DNA of 35,451 nt from an uncultured Bacilli bacterium (GTDB taxonomy: Bacteria > Bacillota_I > Bacilli_A > RF39 > UBA660), in NCBI GenBank assembly GCA_947581835.1, contig CANPVV010000009.1, positions 1 to 35,451 on the forward strand, written 5' to 3'. Position numbers and translations under genes: made by a program. Below are positions 27,409 to 33,837 of the stretch, piece after piece. Positions within the stretch are counted from its first letter, which is position 1; every line of letters begins with the position of its first letter. The notes under the pieces were generated by a model, which worked only from the letters and a program-made list of their open reading frames with translations, had not been told where the DNA came from and made no database searches.

Positions 27409-27437
27409 ATATTATTAGCCCAATTAACTAGCATCAA
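27409..27437 (-). promoter_or_regulatory. Possible internal promoter for pheT
   Basis: Minus strand TTGATG (27432-27437), a 17-base spacer and TAATAT (27409-27414) lie in the pheS-pheT gap. The -35 box overlaps a small dyad TCAACACTGTTGA. Confidence 0.4.
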
Positions 27438-27485
27438 CACTGTTGACACATAACCCAATACTTATTCTTTATTAAACTCATTATA

Positions 27486-27513
27486 ACCATTTTGCTGACC
27501 TCGGCAAAATGGT
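27486..27513 (-). other. Perfect 10-bp hairpin in the pheS-pheT gap
   Basis: ACCATTTTGC (27486-27495) pairs with GCAAAATGGT (27504-27513) around an 8-base loop, six bases after the pheS stop. No T run follows on the minus strand, so it looks like an RNA stability or processing element more than a full terminator. Confidence 0.5.
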
Positions 27514-27518
27514 CAATA

Positions 27519-28526
27519 TTACTTCATATCAAAATTCTTTAAATACCGTATATCCCCACTATTTAAAACTCTTATATCACTAATCTTATATTTCATCATT
27601 GCAAGTCTAGTTAAACCAATACCAAAAGCAAAACCATTATATACTTCTGGATCAATTCCTCCAGCTCTTAAAACATTCGGGTGAACCATACCTCCAGGAA
27701 TTAACTCAATCCAACCACTATTCTTACAAGTTGGACAACCCTTTCCTCCACATATTAAACAACTACAATCAAGTTCATAACTTGGTTCTGTAAATGGGAA
27801 AAAACCAGGTCTAAGTCTTACCTCAACCTCTTTATGAAATACCTCTCTTAAAACACATTTCATAACATACATTAAATTTTCAATTGATATATCTTTATCA
27901 ATAACCATACCCTCTAATTGAAAGAAAGTATTTTCATGACTAGCATCTACGTCTTCATTTCTAAAAGTTCTGCCTGGTGCACATATTCTAAGTGGTGCTC
28001 CATACTTTTCCATCGCATGAATTTGATTATCACTAGTTTGAGTTCTAAGAAGCATTCCATTATCTAAATAATAAGTATCTTGCATATCTCTAGCTGGATG
28101 ATCTTTAGGAATATTAAGTGCCTCAAAATTATAATACTCTGATTCCATTTCTGGTCCACTTACAATAGTAAATCCCATTCTCTTAAGTATATCTGTAACC
28201 TCTTTAGCTACAATTGTAACTGGGTGTAAAGAACCATTATTAATCTCATAATCAAGAGTATCATCAAAGCTAATATTTATATTATTTTCTATTTCTTCTA
28301 ACTTTTTATTAATTAATTCTTCTAATTCTTTCTTAGTATTATTAATTAAACTTCCATATTTTCTCTTATCTTCAACACTCATATCTTTTAAAGAAACAAG
28401 TAAATCTTGAATTTCACTTTTCTTACCTACATATTCACCCTTTAAATTAAGTACAAGAGCCTCTTTATCAACACTACTTAATTTACTAATTAACTCTTCT
28501 TTAATCTTTAATATCTTTTCTTCCAT
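27519..28526 (-). CDS. pheS: Phenylalanyl-tRNA synthetase alpha subunit
   Basis: 335 residues. The N-terminal coiled coil (about 1-85) binds tRNA; the class II catalytic core follows, with HPARDMQDTYYL, LLRTQTS (motif 2 region), FFPFTEPSYELD, the Cys cluster CSCLICGGKGCPTC, GWIELIPGGMVHPNVL, and motif 3 FGIGLTRLAMMKY. It catalyses Phe activation and transfer to tRNA-Phe. The start lies two bases after the stop of the upstream nuclease gene, and the ribosome binding site GGAGGAA is inside the end of that gene, so pheS is translationally coupled to it. Confidence 0.97.
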   Translation of the reverse strand: MEEKILKIKEELISKLSSVDKEALVLNLKGEYVGKKSEIQDLLVSLKDMSVEDKRKYGSLINNTKKELEELINKKLEEIENNINISFDDTLDYEINNGSLHPVTIVAKEVTDILKRMGFTIVSGPEMESEYYNFEALNIPKDHPARDMQDTYYLDNGMLLRTQTSDNQIHAMEKYGAPLRICAPGRTFRNEDVDASHENTFFQLEGMVIDKDISIENLMYVMKCVLREVFHKEVEVRLRPGFFPFTEPSYELDCSCLICGGKGCPTCKNSGWIELIPGGMVHPNVLRAGGIDPEVYNGFAFGIGLTRLAMMKYKISDIRVLNSGDIRYLKNFDMK

Positions 28527-28528
28527 AA

Positions 28529-29545
28529 CTATTCCTCCAAATTATTTAATCTTTTTTCTATATCTTCTATACTAGGTAATTTATTTTCTAAAAACTCTGG
28601 TATTTCTGATAATATTTTATATTCACTAACTCCAATCGGCTTATTTATATCTTTTAAAGCCAACTCAGCTGTAATTTTCTTTTTATTTTTACACAATAAT
28701 ATTCCAAATGTTGGATTATCATCATCACTTTTAATATATTCATCTACCGCACTTAAATAAAAATTAAGTTTACCAGCATATTCTGGTTTAAAATCTGTAG
28801 TTTTTAACTCTACTACTACATAACATTTAACTTTTAAATTATAAAATAATAAATCTAAATAATAATCTTCATCATCTATCTCTAAATGATACTCTCTTCC
28901 TACAAAAGCAAAACCATTACCAAATTCTAACAATAATTTAGTTATATTATTTATTAATTCTTTTTCTAATTCTACTTCTTTTAAACTTCCTTTATCAGTA
29001 ATAAAATCAAATATATATGGATCTTTTAATAATTCTTTAACTTGCTCTTTATGTGGTGATACTAAAGTCTTATCAAAATTATTAGTTTTATTTTCTAATA
29101 AAGCTTGTCTTTCATATAATTTACTTTCAATTTGGTGTATTATTATTGGTCTCGACCAATCATTGTCAATAGCCTCTTTAATATACCAATTTCTCTGTTC
29201 ACTATTATTCACTCTATCCATAATAGTAGTTATAGAAGTCCATGGTAATTTTGCAACATGATGCTGCAAAAATTCATCATCACTAAATTCTTTAGCAAAT
29301 TTCTGCATATATCTTAAATTTCTAGCAGACATACCTTTTAAAGTTGGAAATTCTACTTTTAAATCTTTAGCTAAATTATCTATAAAAGAAGTACCCCAAT
29401 TATTATTTTCTAATAATATTAAACCAATATTATAATACATTTTAATTAATTCTTTATTAGTACTTAAAATAACTCTATTTCTAGTTGTTATTAAAGTATT
29501 TTTAATATTACTTAATACTTCAAAATATTTATTATTATCTATCAT
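28529..29545 (-). CDS. YhcG/DUF1016-type PDDEXK nuclease domain protein
   Basis: 338 residues. The N-terminal helical domain (about 1-165) shows the family phrases MYYNIGLILLENNNWG, GMSARNLRYMQKFA, LPWTSITTIMDRV and the R/Y-rich WYIKEAIDNDWSR. The C-terminal PDDEXK nuclease domain (about 175-320) has IDDEDYYLDLLFYN followed by CYVVVELK, giving the Asp and E-x-K catalytic residues. YhcG-type proteins occur as stand-alone nucleases or with restriction systems, and a role in DNA processing or defence is suspected. Here it sits between a phenylalanine-type T-box leader and pheS with its own GGAGG ribosome binding site. That arrangement is unusual and puts the nuclease under the amino-acid-responsive switch. 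Confidence 0.88.
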   Translation of the reverse strand: MIDNNKYFEVLSNIKNTLITTRNRVILSTNKELIKMYYNIGLILLENNNWGTSFIDNLAKDLKVEFPTLKGMSARNLRYMQKFAKEFSDDEFLQHHVAKLPWTSITTIMDRVNNSEQRNWYIKEAIDNDWSRPIIIHQIESKLYERQALLENKTNNFDKTLVSPHKEQVKELLKDPYIFDFITDKGSLKEVELEKELINNITKLLLEFGNGFAFVGREYHLEIDDEDYYLDLLFYNLKVKCYVVVELKTTDFKPEYAGKLNFYLSAVDEYIKSDDDNPTFGILLCKNKKKITAELALKDINKPIGVSEYKILSEIPEFLENKLPSIEDIEKRLNNLEE

Positions 29546-29552
29546 ACTTCCT

Positions 29553-29763
29553 CCATATAAAAAAGTCTATCTATTGGGACGAATAAATCGCGGTACCACC
29601 CAACTTCCAGACTTCTAGCACTCTTTCGTTTATAGCACGACATACTATTAAAACTCCTAAGCTGAATTTTTTAAGTTTATTTATCTTTAAGTACTCCCAG
29701 CCATGATACTTAATCTCTCTTTAAGAATATAAACTAATACTAAAAACTTAATCAACGTTTACA
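29553..29763 (-). promoter_or_regulatory. T-box riboswitch (tRNA-Phe type by context)
   Basis: On the minus strand the T-box core TGGGTGGTACCGCG lies at about 29590-29603. The terminator follows: AGTCT..TTGGG pairs with CCCAA..AGACT, then a T run (29558-29613). Upstream, stem I carries AGAGAG and a distal hairpin TTAAGTA...TACTTAA; a further stem has GTGCTATAAACGAAAGAGTGC. The leader binds uncharged tRNA and lets transcription continue when that tRNA is uncharged. The downstream genes pheS-pheT imply tRNA-Phe; a TTC and a TTT both lie on the 5' side of stem I and I cannot decide which is the specifier codon. Confidence 0.92.
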
Positions 29764-29769
29764 AGATTT

Positions 29770-29798
29770 ATTCTAACAAAAAAAGGAGTAAATTGCAA
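29770..29798 (-). promoter_or_regulatory. Promoter of the T-box / nuclease-pheST operon
   Basis: Minus strand TTGCAA (29793-29798), a 17-base spacer ending TGT, and TAGAAT (29770-29775), placed at the expected distance before stem I. Confidence 0.7.
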
Positions 29799-29826
29799 CC
29801 CCAAACTAATCTTTTACTAATAGCAA

Positions 29827-29870
29827 ACTCAAGCCTTCATAGTTCCTACAACAAACAACTAGGCTTGAGT
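29827..29870. repeat. Perfect 10-bp inverted repeat in intergenic DNA
   Basis: ACTCAAGCCT (29827-29836) and AGGCTTGAGT (29861-29870) are perfect complements with a 24-base loop. There is no strong T run, and it lies between the T-box promoter and the end of the 477-aa gene. It may be a terminator-like structure or a leftover of a mobile element. Confidence 0.45.
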
Positions 29871-29932
29871 ACCAAAAGTTAGCAAAAAACATTTTCAAAA
29901 ATATACACAACACTCCTTGAAAAAGTGCAACT

Positions 29933-29966
29933 CTTTCGTAGCATCACTGTAGTGAAACTACGAAAG
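29933..29966 (-). other. Long hairpin at the 3' end of the 477-aa gene
   Basis: CTTTCGTAG (29933-29941) pairs with CTACGAAAG (29958-29966), with an inner TCACT/AGTGA stem. It covers the last codons and the TGA stop and lies about 65 bases downstream of the variable repeat. It could terminate transcription, although the T run is poor. DGR target genes also often have a hairpin just past the variable repeat. Confidence 0.55.
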
Positions 29967-31377
29967 GATTACCTTTTGAACCATCTGCACTAGTATCGCT
30001 TTTAAATGGTGTACCAGCTTTGAGGTTTATTACTGGGCGCACACCAATGTTAGTGCCAGTCACGCGCCAGCGATTGAGGTAGCCAGTACTATCCACAGAG
30101 AACACCTGAGCATCCGCCGCACAATACGGAGACATCGTCCAGTAATATTGACCAGTATACAAGTAATATGTACTATTACTATAAGATGAACCATAACCAG
30201 ATCCTGCAAACATTACTTCATCTGCTGTAATTAATCCTACAGGCACCGGTAACGAATGATTTCCTTTACTACTATTAGCACTTGTATATAAGTCTTCTGT
30301 CTGTGGACATTTAAAAGACGGCCTTTTATCTGTATATATCCTTACATATCCACCATAATATGTATAGCTTGATCCCCAACCATATTCTTTCTTATTAATA
30401 TTGCCACCAGAACCACTTGCATAAGGGGTTCTATCTCCACAAAAACCAGCATCTTCATCTATGTATTGTTTAACTGTCGTAGGAAATTCTGCACCATTAT
30501 ACCAAGTGACTATTTGCTTCAATATATTACTATTAGTAGAATTAGCGTGAGTAGCTTTATATGCTTCATCGTCTCCCGTACCTTTAGTTTGAGGTTTTCC
30601 ATACATATAACCTACATAAGCATTATCATTATAAGAATCATTAAACGTTATACCGGTTGCTATCATAGTACCAGTTCCGCTAACCGCTGCACTTCCTTTA
30701 CCACTATAGATTAATCTTATTGAGCCATTTCCGTTTATTCTTACTATTCGCCAATAAGTCTTATCTATCAGAACCCAATTTTTTTCTGCTGTACCTCTAA
30801 AATAGTAAGTTTCTCCATCGTCATCATACCCTTTACACAATAATGTTCCTGGCTCTGTACTTGGACTCGTAATACCTGATTTCGCTTGACCTGTAGATTG
30901 GTCGACTTCTGGGCATTTACTTGCATCTTCAGTTACAGTCAAACTACCATCTTTATACAAATCAGCCAATGTATCTTTCGCAGTAGCTTTCCCATCTAAA
31001 TAAACCTTACACCTAGTTCCTCTCTCATCTATTCCTATATATAAACCATTTTCATCATATTTAATCGCATCAGTTATTTTATCATTACTACCCTTTTTAA
31101 GACAATAACTCATACTTTCATTTACTGTATAACTTCCTTCTGGTACTTCTTCTACATATCTATAATCTGTCTCTCCCTTATCTTTAACATATATTCCTAA
31201 AACTGTTAAATCTGGTAATTTATAATCTATAGTATCTTGTACTAATTTAGCATTAGTAGTTACTTTATATTTAGCTTTAGTTATATTAAGTACTATTGCT
31301 AATACTATAACTAAAAATATACTTACAATTAAAAAACCTTTCTTTAAATTATTCTTCTTTAAAGTTTCTAGTTTCAT
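29944..31377 (-). CDS. Exported protein with GVRP-type C-terminal lectin-like variable region
   Basis: 477 residues. A Lys-rich start and one membrane segment (about 15-33) are followed by a Cys-containing extracellular part. Middle motifs include TYWRIVRINGNGSIRLIYSG, seen in large families of paralogous exported proteins of gut Firmicutes. The C-terminal domain (about 385-455: LITADEVMFAG, YYWTMSPY, then FSVDSTGY ... NIGVRPVINL) has the layout of DUF6273/C-type-lectin-like folds that serve as DGR targets. Residues 425-449 form the candidate variable repeat; this stretch is GC-richer than its surroundings. The ribosome binding site is AGAGGT. A ligand-binding or adhesion role is inferred. 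It precedes the T-box operon on the same strand. Confidence 0.8.
   Translation of the reverse strand: MKLETLKKNNLKKGFLIVSIFLVIVLAIVLNITKAKYKVTTNAKLVQDTIDYKLPDLTVLGIYVKDKGETDYRYVEEVPEGSYTVNESMSYCLKKGSNDKITDAIKYDENGLYIGIDERGTRCKVYLDGKATAKDTLADLYKDGSLTVTEDASKCPEVDQSTGQAKSGITSPSTEPGTLLCKGYDDDGETYYFRGTAEKNWVLIDKTYWRIVRINGNGSIRLIYSGKGSAAVSGTGTMIATGITFNDSYNDNAYVGYMYGKPQTKGTGDDEAYKATHANSTNSNILKQIVTWYNGAEFPTTVKQYIDEDAGFCGDRTPYASGSGGNINKKEYGWGSSYTYYGGYVRIYTDKRPSFKCPQTEDLYTSANSSKGNHSLPVPVGLITADEVMFAGSGYGSSYSNSTYYLYTGQYYWTMSPYCAADAQVFSVDSTGYLNRWRVTGTNIGVRPVINLKAGTPFKSDTSADGSKGNPFVVSLQ
30031..30105 (-). repeat. Candidate DGR variable repeat (VR)
   Basis: 75 bases at the C-terminal end of the 477-aa protein align to 78 bases at 33013-33090. 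I count 15 substitutions; 12 are at adenines of the 33-kb copy (read on the coding strand), and one 3-base gap exists. The 3' 21 bases before the last codon (ending AACATTGGTGTGCGCCCA) are identical, as expected for the IMH-type anchor. Confidence 0.65.
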
Positions 31378-31401
31378 TTAAATTACCTCTATTCTTTTTA
31401 T

Positions 31402-31407
31402 ATTATA
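31402..31407 (-). promoter_or_regulatory. Probable -10 box of the 477-aa exported protein gene
   Basis: Minus strand TATAAT at 31402-31407, about 25 bases before the ATG. An overlapping TATTAT lies at 31416-31421. No consensus -35 is present, which fits an activator-dependent promoter. Confidence 0.4.
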
Positions 31408-31430
31408 ATTACTTTATAATACTATTTCAT

Positions 31431-31448
31431 TATGTTCGACAAAACATA
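31431..31448 (-). promoter_or_regulatory. Spo0A-box-like dyad upstream of the 477-aa gene
   Basis: The minus strand reads TTTTGTCGAACATA, containing TGTCGAA (31435-31441), the Spo0A box core. It lies within a TATGTT/AACATA dyad (31431-31436 and 31443-31448), near the place of a -35 box. Single-site evidence only. Confidence 0.35.
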
Positions 31449-31570
31449 TCAAAATATCTTATATTTTTTTACTTTATATTTCTAATATACAATATTATTA
31501 ATAAAAATTCAAGTAATTTTATATTAGAACTTTACATTTTTAAAATATAATATAAAAAATAAAAGTAGTA
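31449..31570. other. AT-rich intergenic stretch
   Basis: Between the 477-aa gene and the ATPase gene lies very AT-rich DNA with no gene, hairpin terminator or RNA that I can support. Confidence 0.3.
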
Positions 31571-32773
31571 TTAACTAATCATACTACTTATTGGAATAAC
31601 TTTATATTTACTTGTTAAATCAACTAAATTTACTGAATTACAAATAACTCCTCCACTACCTATATTATTTAATTTATCTAATTTTCTAAAAGAACTAATC
31701 ATACTTATATCTATTTTATTCTTATATTTAATTTCATAAAGATAATATATATTATCATAATCTTTAACTATTAAATCAATTTCATATCCATCTTTATCTC
31801 TATAAAACATAAAACTATTATTTAACCCATAATTATCATTTATTTTAATTAATTCTGATATTATATAGTTTTCATATAAGAAACCTAAATTAGTATAGTT
31901 TTCTAATGCTTTAATTGTATTTAAACCACACAAATAAGTACATATTCCACTATCCATAAATATAATCTTAGGAGAACTTGTAATTCTTTTTAATTCTTCT
32001 TTTCTTAAAGGATAAATTAATTTAATAATACCTGTAGCTTCTAATACACTTATCCATGATTTTATTGTTTTAACGTCTTTACCTGTATCTTTCGCTATAG
32101 AACTATAATTTAATATCATACATGCCCTAGAAGCAATTGAAACTAAAAATACATAAAAAGCATTTAAATCTTCTATCTGTTTTAATTCTCTTATATCTCT
32201 CTCTAAATATAAATTAATATAACTTTTAAAATAATATTCTCTTTTCATATCTTGTAAAACAAAACCTGGCATACCCCCATTTAAAATATTTTTTAAAATA
32301 ACAGTTTTATCAATATATTCTTTAGTAGTTAACAAATCAAAAGAAACAGGTAAATACTTTGATTTTACAATCTCTCTATAAGCAAAAGAATTCATCTCTA
32401 AAACTCCCATCCTACCTGCCAAAGTTTCACTAACCCCCTTCATTAATTCTATTTTTTGAGAACCAGTTATCCAAAAAAGTCCATTTTCTTTTGAATTATC
32501 ACATATAATTTTAATATAACTCATAAGCTTTGGAGCATACTGAATTTCATCAATAATTATAGGAGGTTTATAAATATTAAAAAACTCTTCTGGATTACTT
32601 AAAGCTTTAGCTCTAACGTTTAAATCATCTAAAGTAACATAATTTCTCTTAGCTTCTTTAATACTTAATAAAAAAGTAGTCTTCCCCACCTGTCTTGGTC
32701 CTGTAAGTAATACTGCTTTAAACATATTACTATACTCTAAAAAAGCTTCTTTAATATTCCTACTATAACTCAT
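31571..32773 (-). CDS. AAA family ATPase with DUF4143 domain
   Basis: 400 residues from ATG 32773 (ribosome binding site GGTGA); the extra 24 residues of the track overlap the promoter. The N-terminal AAA_14 domain has Walker A TGPRQVGKTT, Walker B PPIIIDEIQYAP and the sensor WITGSQK. The middle has GGMPGFVL and YLERDIREL. The C-terminal DUF4143 region includes KAWISVLEATGIIKLIYPL-like, IIFMDSGICTYLCGL and FYRDKDGYEIDLIV, a nuclease-like YEIDLIV...EIKY motif. This family is common and multicopy in gut bacteria; its job is unknown, with some ties to mobile or defence DNA. Expression is probably controlled by the duplicated palindromes over its promoter. Confidence 0.9.
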   Translation of the reverse strand: MSYSRNIKEAFLEYSNMFKAVLLTGPRQVGKTTFLLSIKEAKRNYVTLDDLNVRAKALSNPEEFFNIYKPPIIIDEIQYAPKLMSYIKIICDNSKENGLFWITGSQKIELMKGVSETLAGRMGVLEMNSFAYREIVKSKYLPVSFDLLTTKEYIDKTVILKNILNGGMPGFVLQDMKREYYFKSYINLYLERDIRELKQIEDLNAFYVFLVSIASRACMILNYSSIAKDTGKDVKTIKSWISVLEATGIIKLIYPLRKEELKRITSSPKIIFMDSGICTYLCGLNTIKALENYTNLGFLYENYIISELIKINDNYGLNNSFMFYRDKDGYEIDLIVKDYDNIYYLYEIKYKNKIDISMISSFRKLDKLNNIGSGGVICNSVNLVDLTSKYKVIPISSMIS

Positions 32774-32789
32774 AAATATCACCAAACTA

Positions 32790-32818
32790 ATATTATCATA
32801 AAATAACTTTTTTGTCAA
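32790..32818 (-). promoter_or_regulatory. Consensus promoter of the DUF4143 ATPase gene
   Basis: Minus strand TTGACA (32813-32818), a 17-base spacer and TAATAT (32790-32795). The -35 box overlaps the nearer operator-like repeat. Confidence 0.75.
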
Positions 32819-32882
32819 ATTTGGAATTAACTCCAAAAAAGTCAAAAAATGGCAAATTTGGAATTAACTCCATATTTGCCAT
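32816..32882. repeat. Duplicated palindromic operator-like repeats
   Basis: The 20-base unit CAAATTTGGAATTAACTCCA occurs at 32816-32835 and 32853-32872, 37 bases apart. Its core TGGAATTAACTCCA is a near-perfect dyad. The outer copy is extended to a long palindrome by ATGGCAAAT (32849-32857) and ATTTGCCAT (32874-32882). On the minus strand this hairpin is followed by a T run, so it might also block read-through. Confidence 0.6.
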
Positions 32883-33012
32883 ATAACTTTGTTCTAGTCT
32901 TAAATACATGACTTAAAACATCAAAATTAATTATTTAGTCTAATCAAGGATTAATCTTGTATCCTAATTCTTTCATATTAAGCCTTAACCAAATATATAA
33001 GTTTTAAAAGGA
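32883..33012. other. Gene-free stretch between the operators and the TR-like repeat
   Basis: AT-rich DNA without a supported gene. A small dyad CAAGGATTAATCTTG lies near 32945. No reverse transcriptase or accessory reading frame is visible. Confidence 0.3.
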
Positions 33013-33090
33013 TATTGGGCGCACACCAATGTTAGTGTTATTCACGTTCGTGTTGTTGAGGTAGCCGTTAGTATTATCCACAATGAACAT
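33013..33090 (-). repeat. Candidate DGR template repeat (TR), Asn-codon rich
   Basis: Non-coding 78-base copy of the C-terminal end of the 477-aa protein, in the 3' region of the SAF gene pair. Read in the VR frame it contains codons such as AACAACACGAACGTGAATAAC. AAC codons are typical of DGR templates, since changing their adenines cannot give a stop. Twelve of 15 differences from the VR fall on template adenines. No RT gene is in the window. Confidence 0.6.
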
Positions 33091-33131
33091 GGCTAACAAA
33101 AACATATTCTTGTAGATTAACCCTAATCTAT

Positions 33132-33836
33132 TTATGGTATAAAACTATAAGGAAAAAGTACTTCATCACTTGCCTCACTTTGAACAAAAACAAATTTTTT
33201 ATTTTTATCTTTACTCTTACTTACTACCAATTCCATTTCTTCATTATTTACTGCTTTTTCTAAATAACTATAACACTCATCATTTACTTCTAACAATAAT
33301 GTATTATCTTTAAATGAAACTAAAGGAACCCCCAAAATATAATCTTTTACTACATTTTTTCCATTTTCATCTTTATATCTTAAATCTATATCTACAAACT
33401 CTCCTTCTGTAATAGTTCCACTTTTGGCATCCACCACTAACTGATATAAATAACTATTTTCTTCTACTTTATCTATATTATCTATTTCTAATTCATTACA
33501 ATCAATTAAATAATTATTATAAAGTAAAGAATTATTAGGAATACTCATCCCTGTTTTTACACATAAATTTCTTGAACTTGTTGCAAAATAATCTAAAGTC
33601 GTAATAATATACCCTCTAACTAATTCTTTAGGTATCTTTCTATATTTAACCATTGTTGAATTAACTTTTTCTTTTTCTTTTAATTCTCTAGTTACATATA
33701 AAACTTCTCTTAACTCTGTTTTCGCTTCTTCTATTTCTTTATCTGTTTCTTTTGAATAACCAAGTAAAAAACCTCCCCCCAAAGCCAGTAATATCACTAT
33801 TACACTTCCAATTATAAATACTTTATTTTTATCCAT
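33132..33836 (-). CDS. Membrane-anchored SAF (CpaB-like) domain protein
   Basis: 234 residues. An N-terminal membrane helix (about 7-27, VFIIGSVIVILLALGGGFLLG) is followed by a SAF-like segment (about 46-130): VLYVTRELKEKEKVNSTMVKYRKIPKELV resembles the CpaB/RcpC pattern of a strand, an entry motif and an 'M..k.iP.el' helix. A second beta-rich part follows. CpaB proteins help assemble Flp/Tad pili in the periplasm or outer face; no tad genes are nearby, so this role is inference. It starts one base after the stop of the similar upstream gene, so the two are translationally coupled. Confidence 0.65.
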   Translation of the reverse strand: MDKNKVFIIGSVIVILLALGGGFLLGYSKETDKEIEEAKTELREVLYVTRELKEKEKVNSTMVKYRKIPKELVRGYIITTLDYFATSSRNLCVKTGMSIPNNSLLYNNYLIDCNELEIDNIDKVEENSYLYQLVVDAKSGTITEGEFVDIDLRYKDENGKNVVKDYILGVPLVSFKDNTLLLEVNDECYSYLEKAVNNEEMELVVSKSKDKNKKFVFVQSEASDEVLFPYSFIP

Positions 33837-33837
33837 C

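Noticed and set aside
30466-30714. 82-aa plus-strand ORF
   Set aside because: Antisense shadow of the 477-aa gene; no start signals.
33004-33105. A 33-codon open frame (MFLLAMFIV... to ...GVRPISF) covering the TR-like repeat
   Set aside because: No ribosome binding site and no protein-like N-terminus; the frame is open because it copies the VR frame. Better explained as template repeat or gene remnant.
31571-33131. Reverse transcriptase or Avd gene between VR and TR
   Set aside because: The only frame is the DUF4143 ATPase; no YADD-type RT motif was seen in any listed frame of the window.
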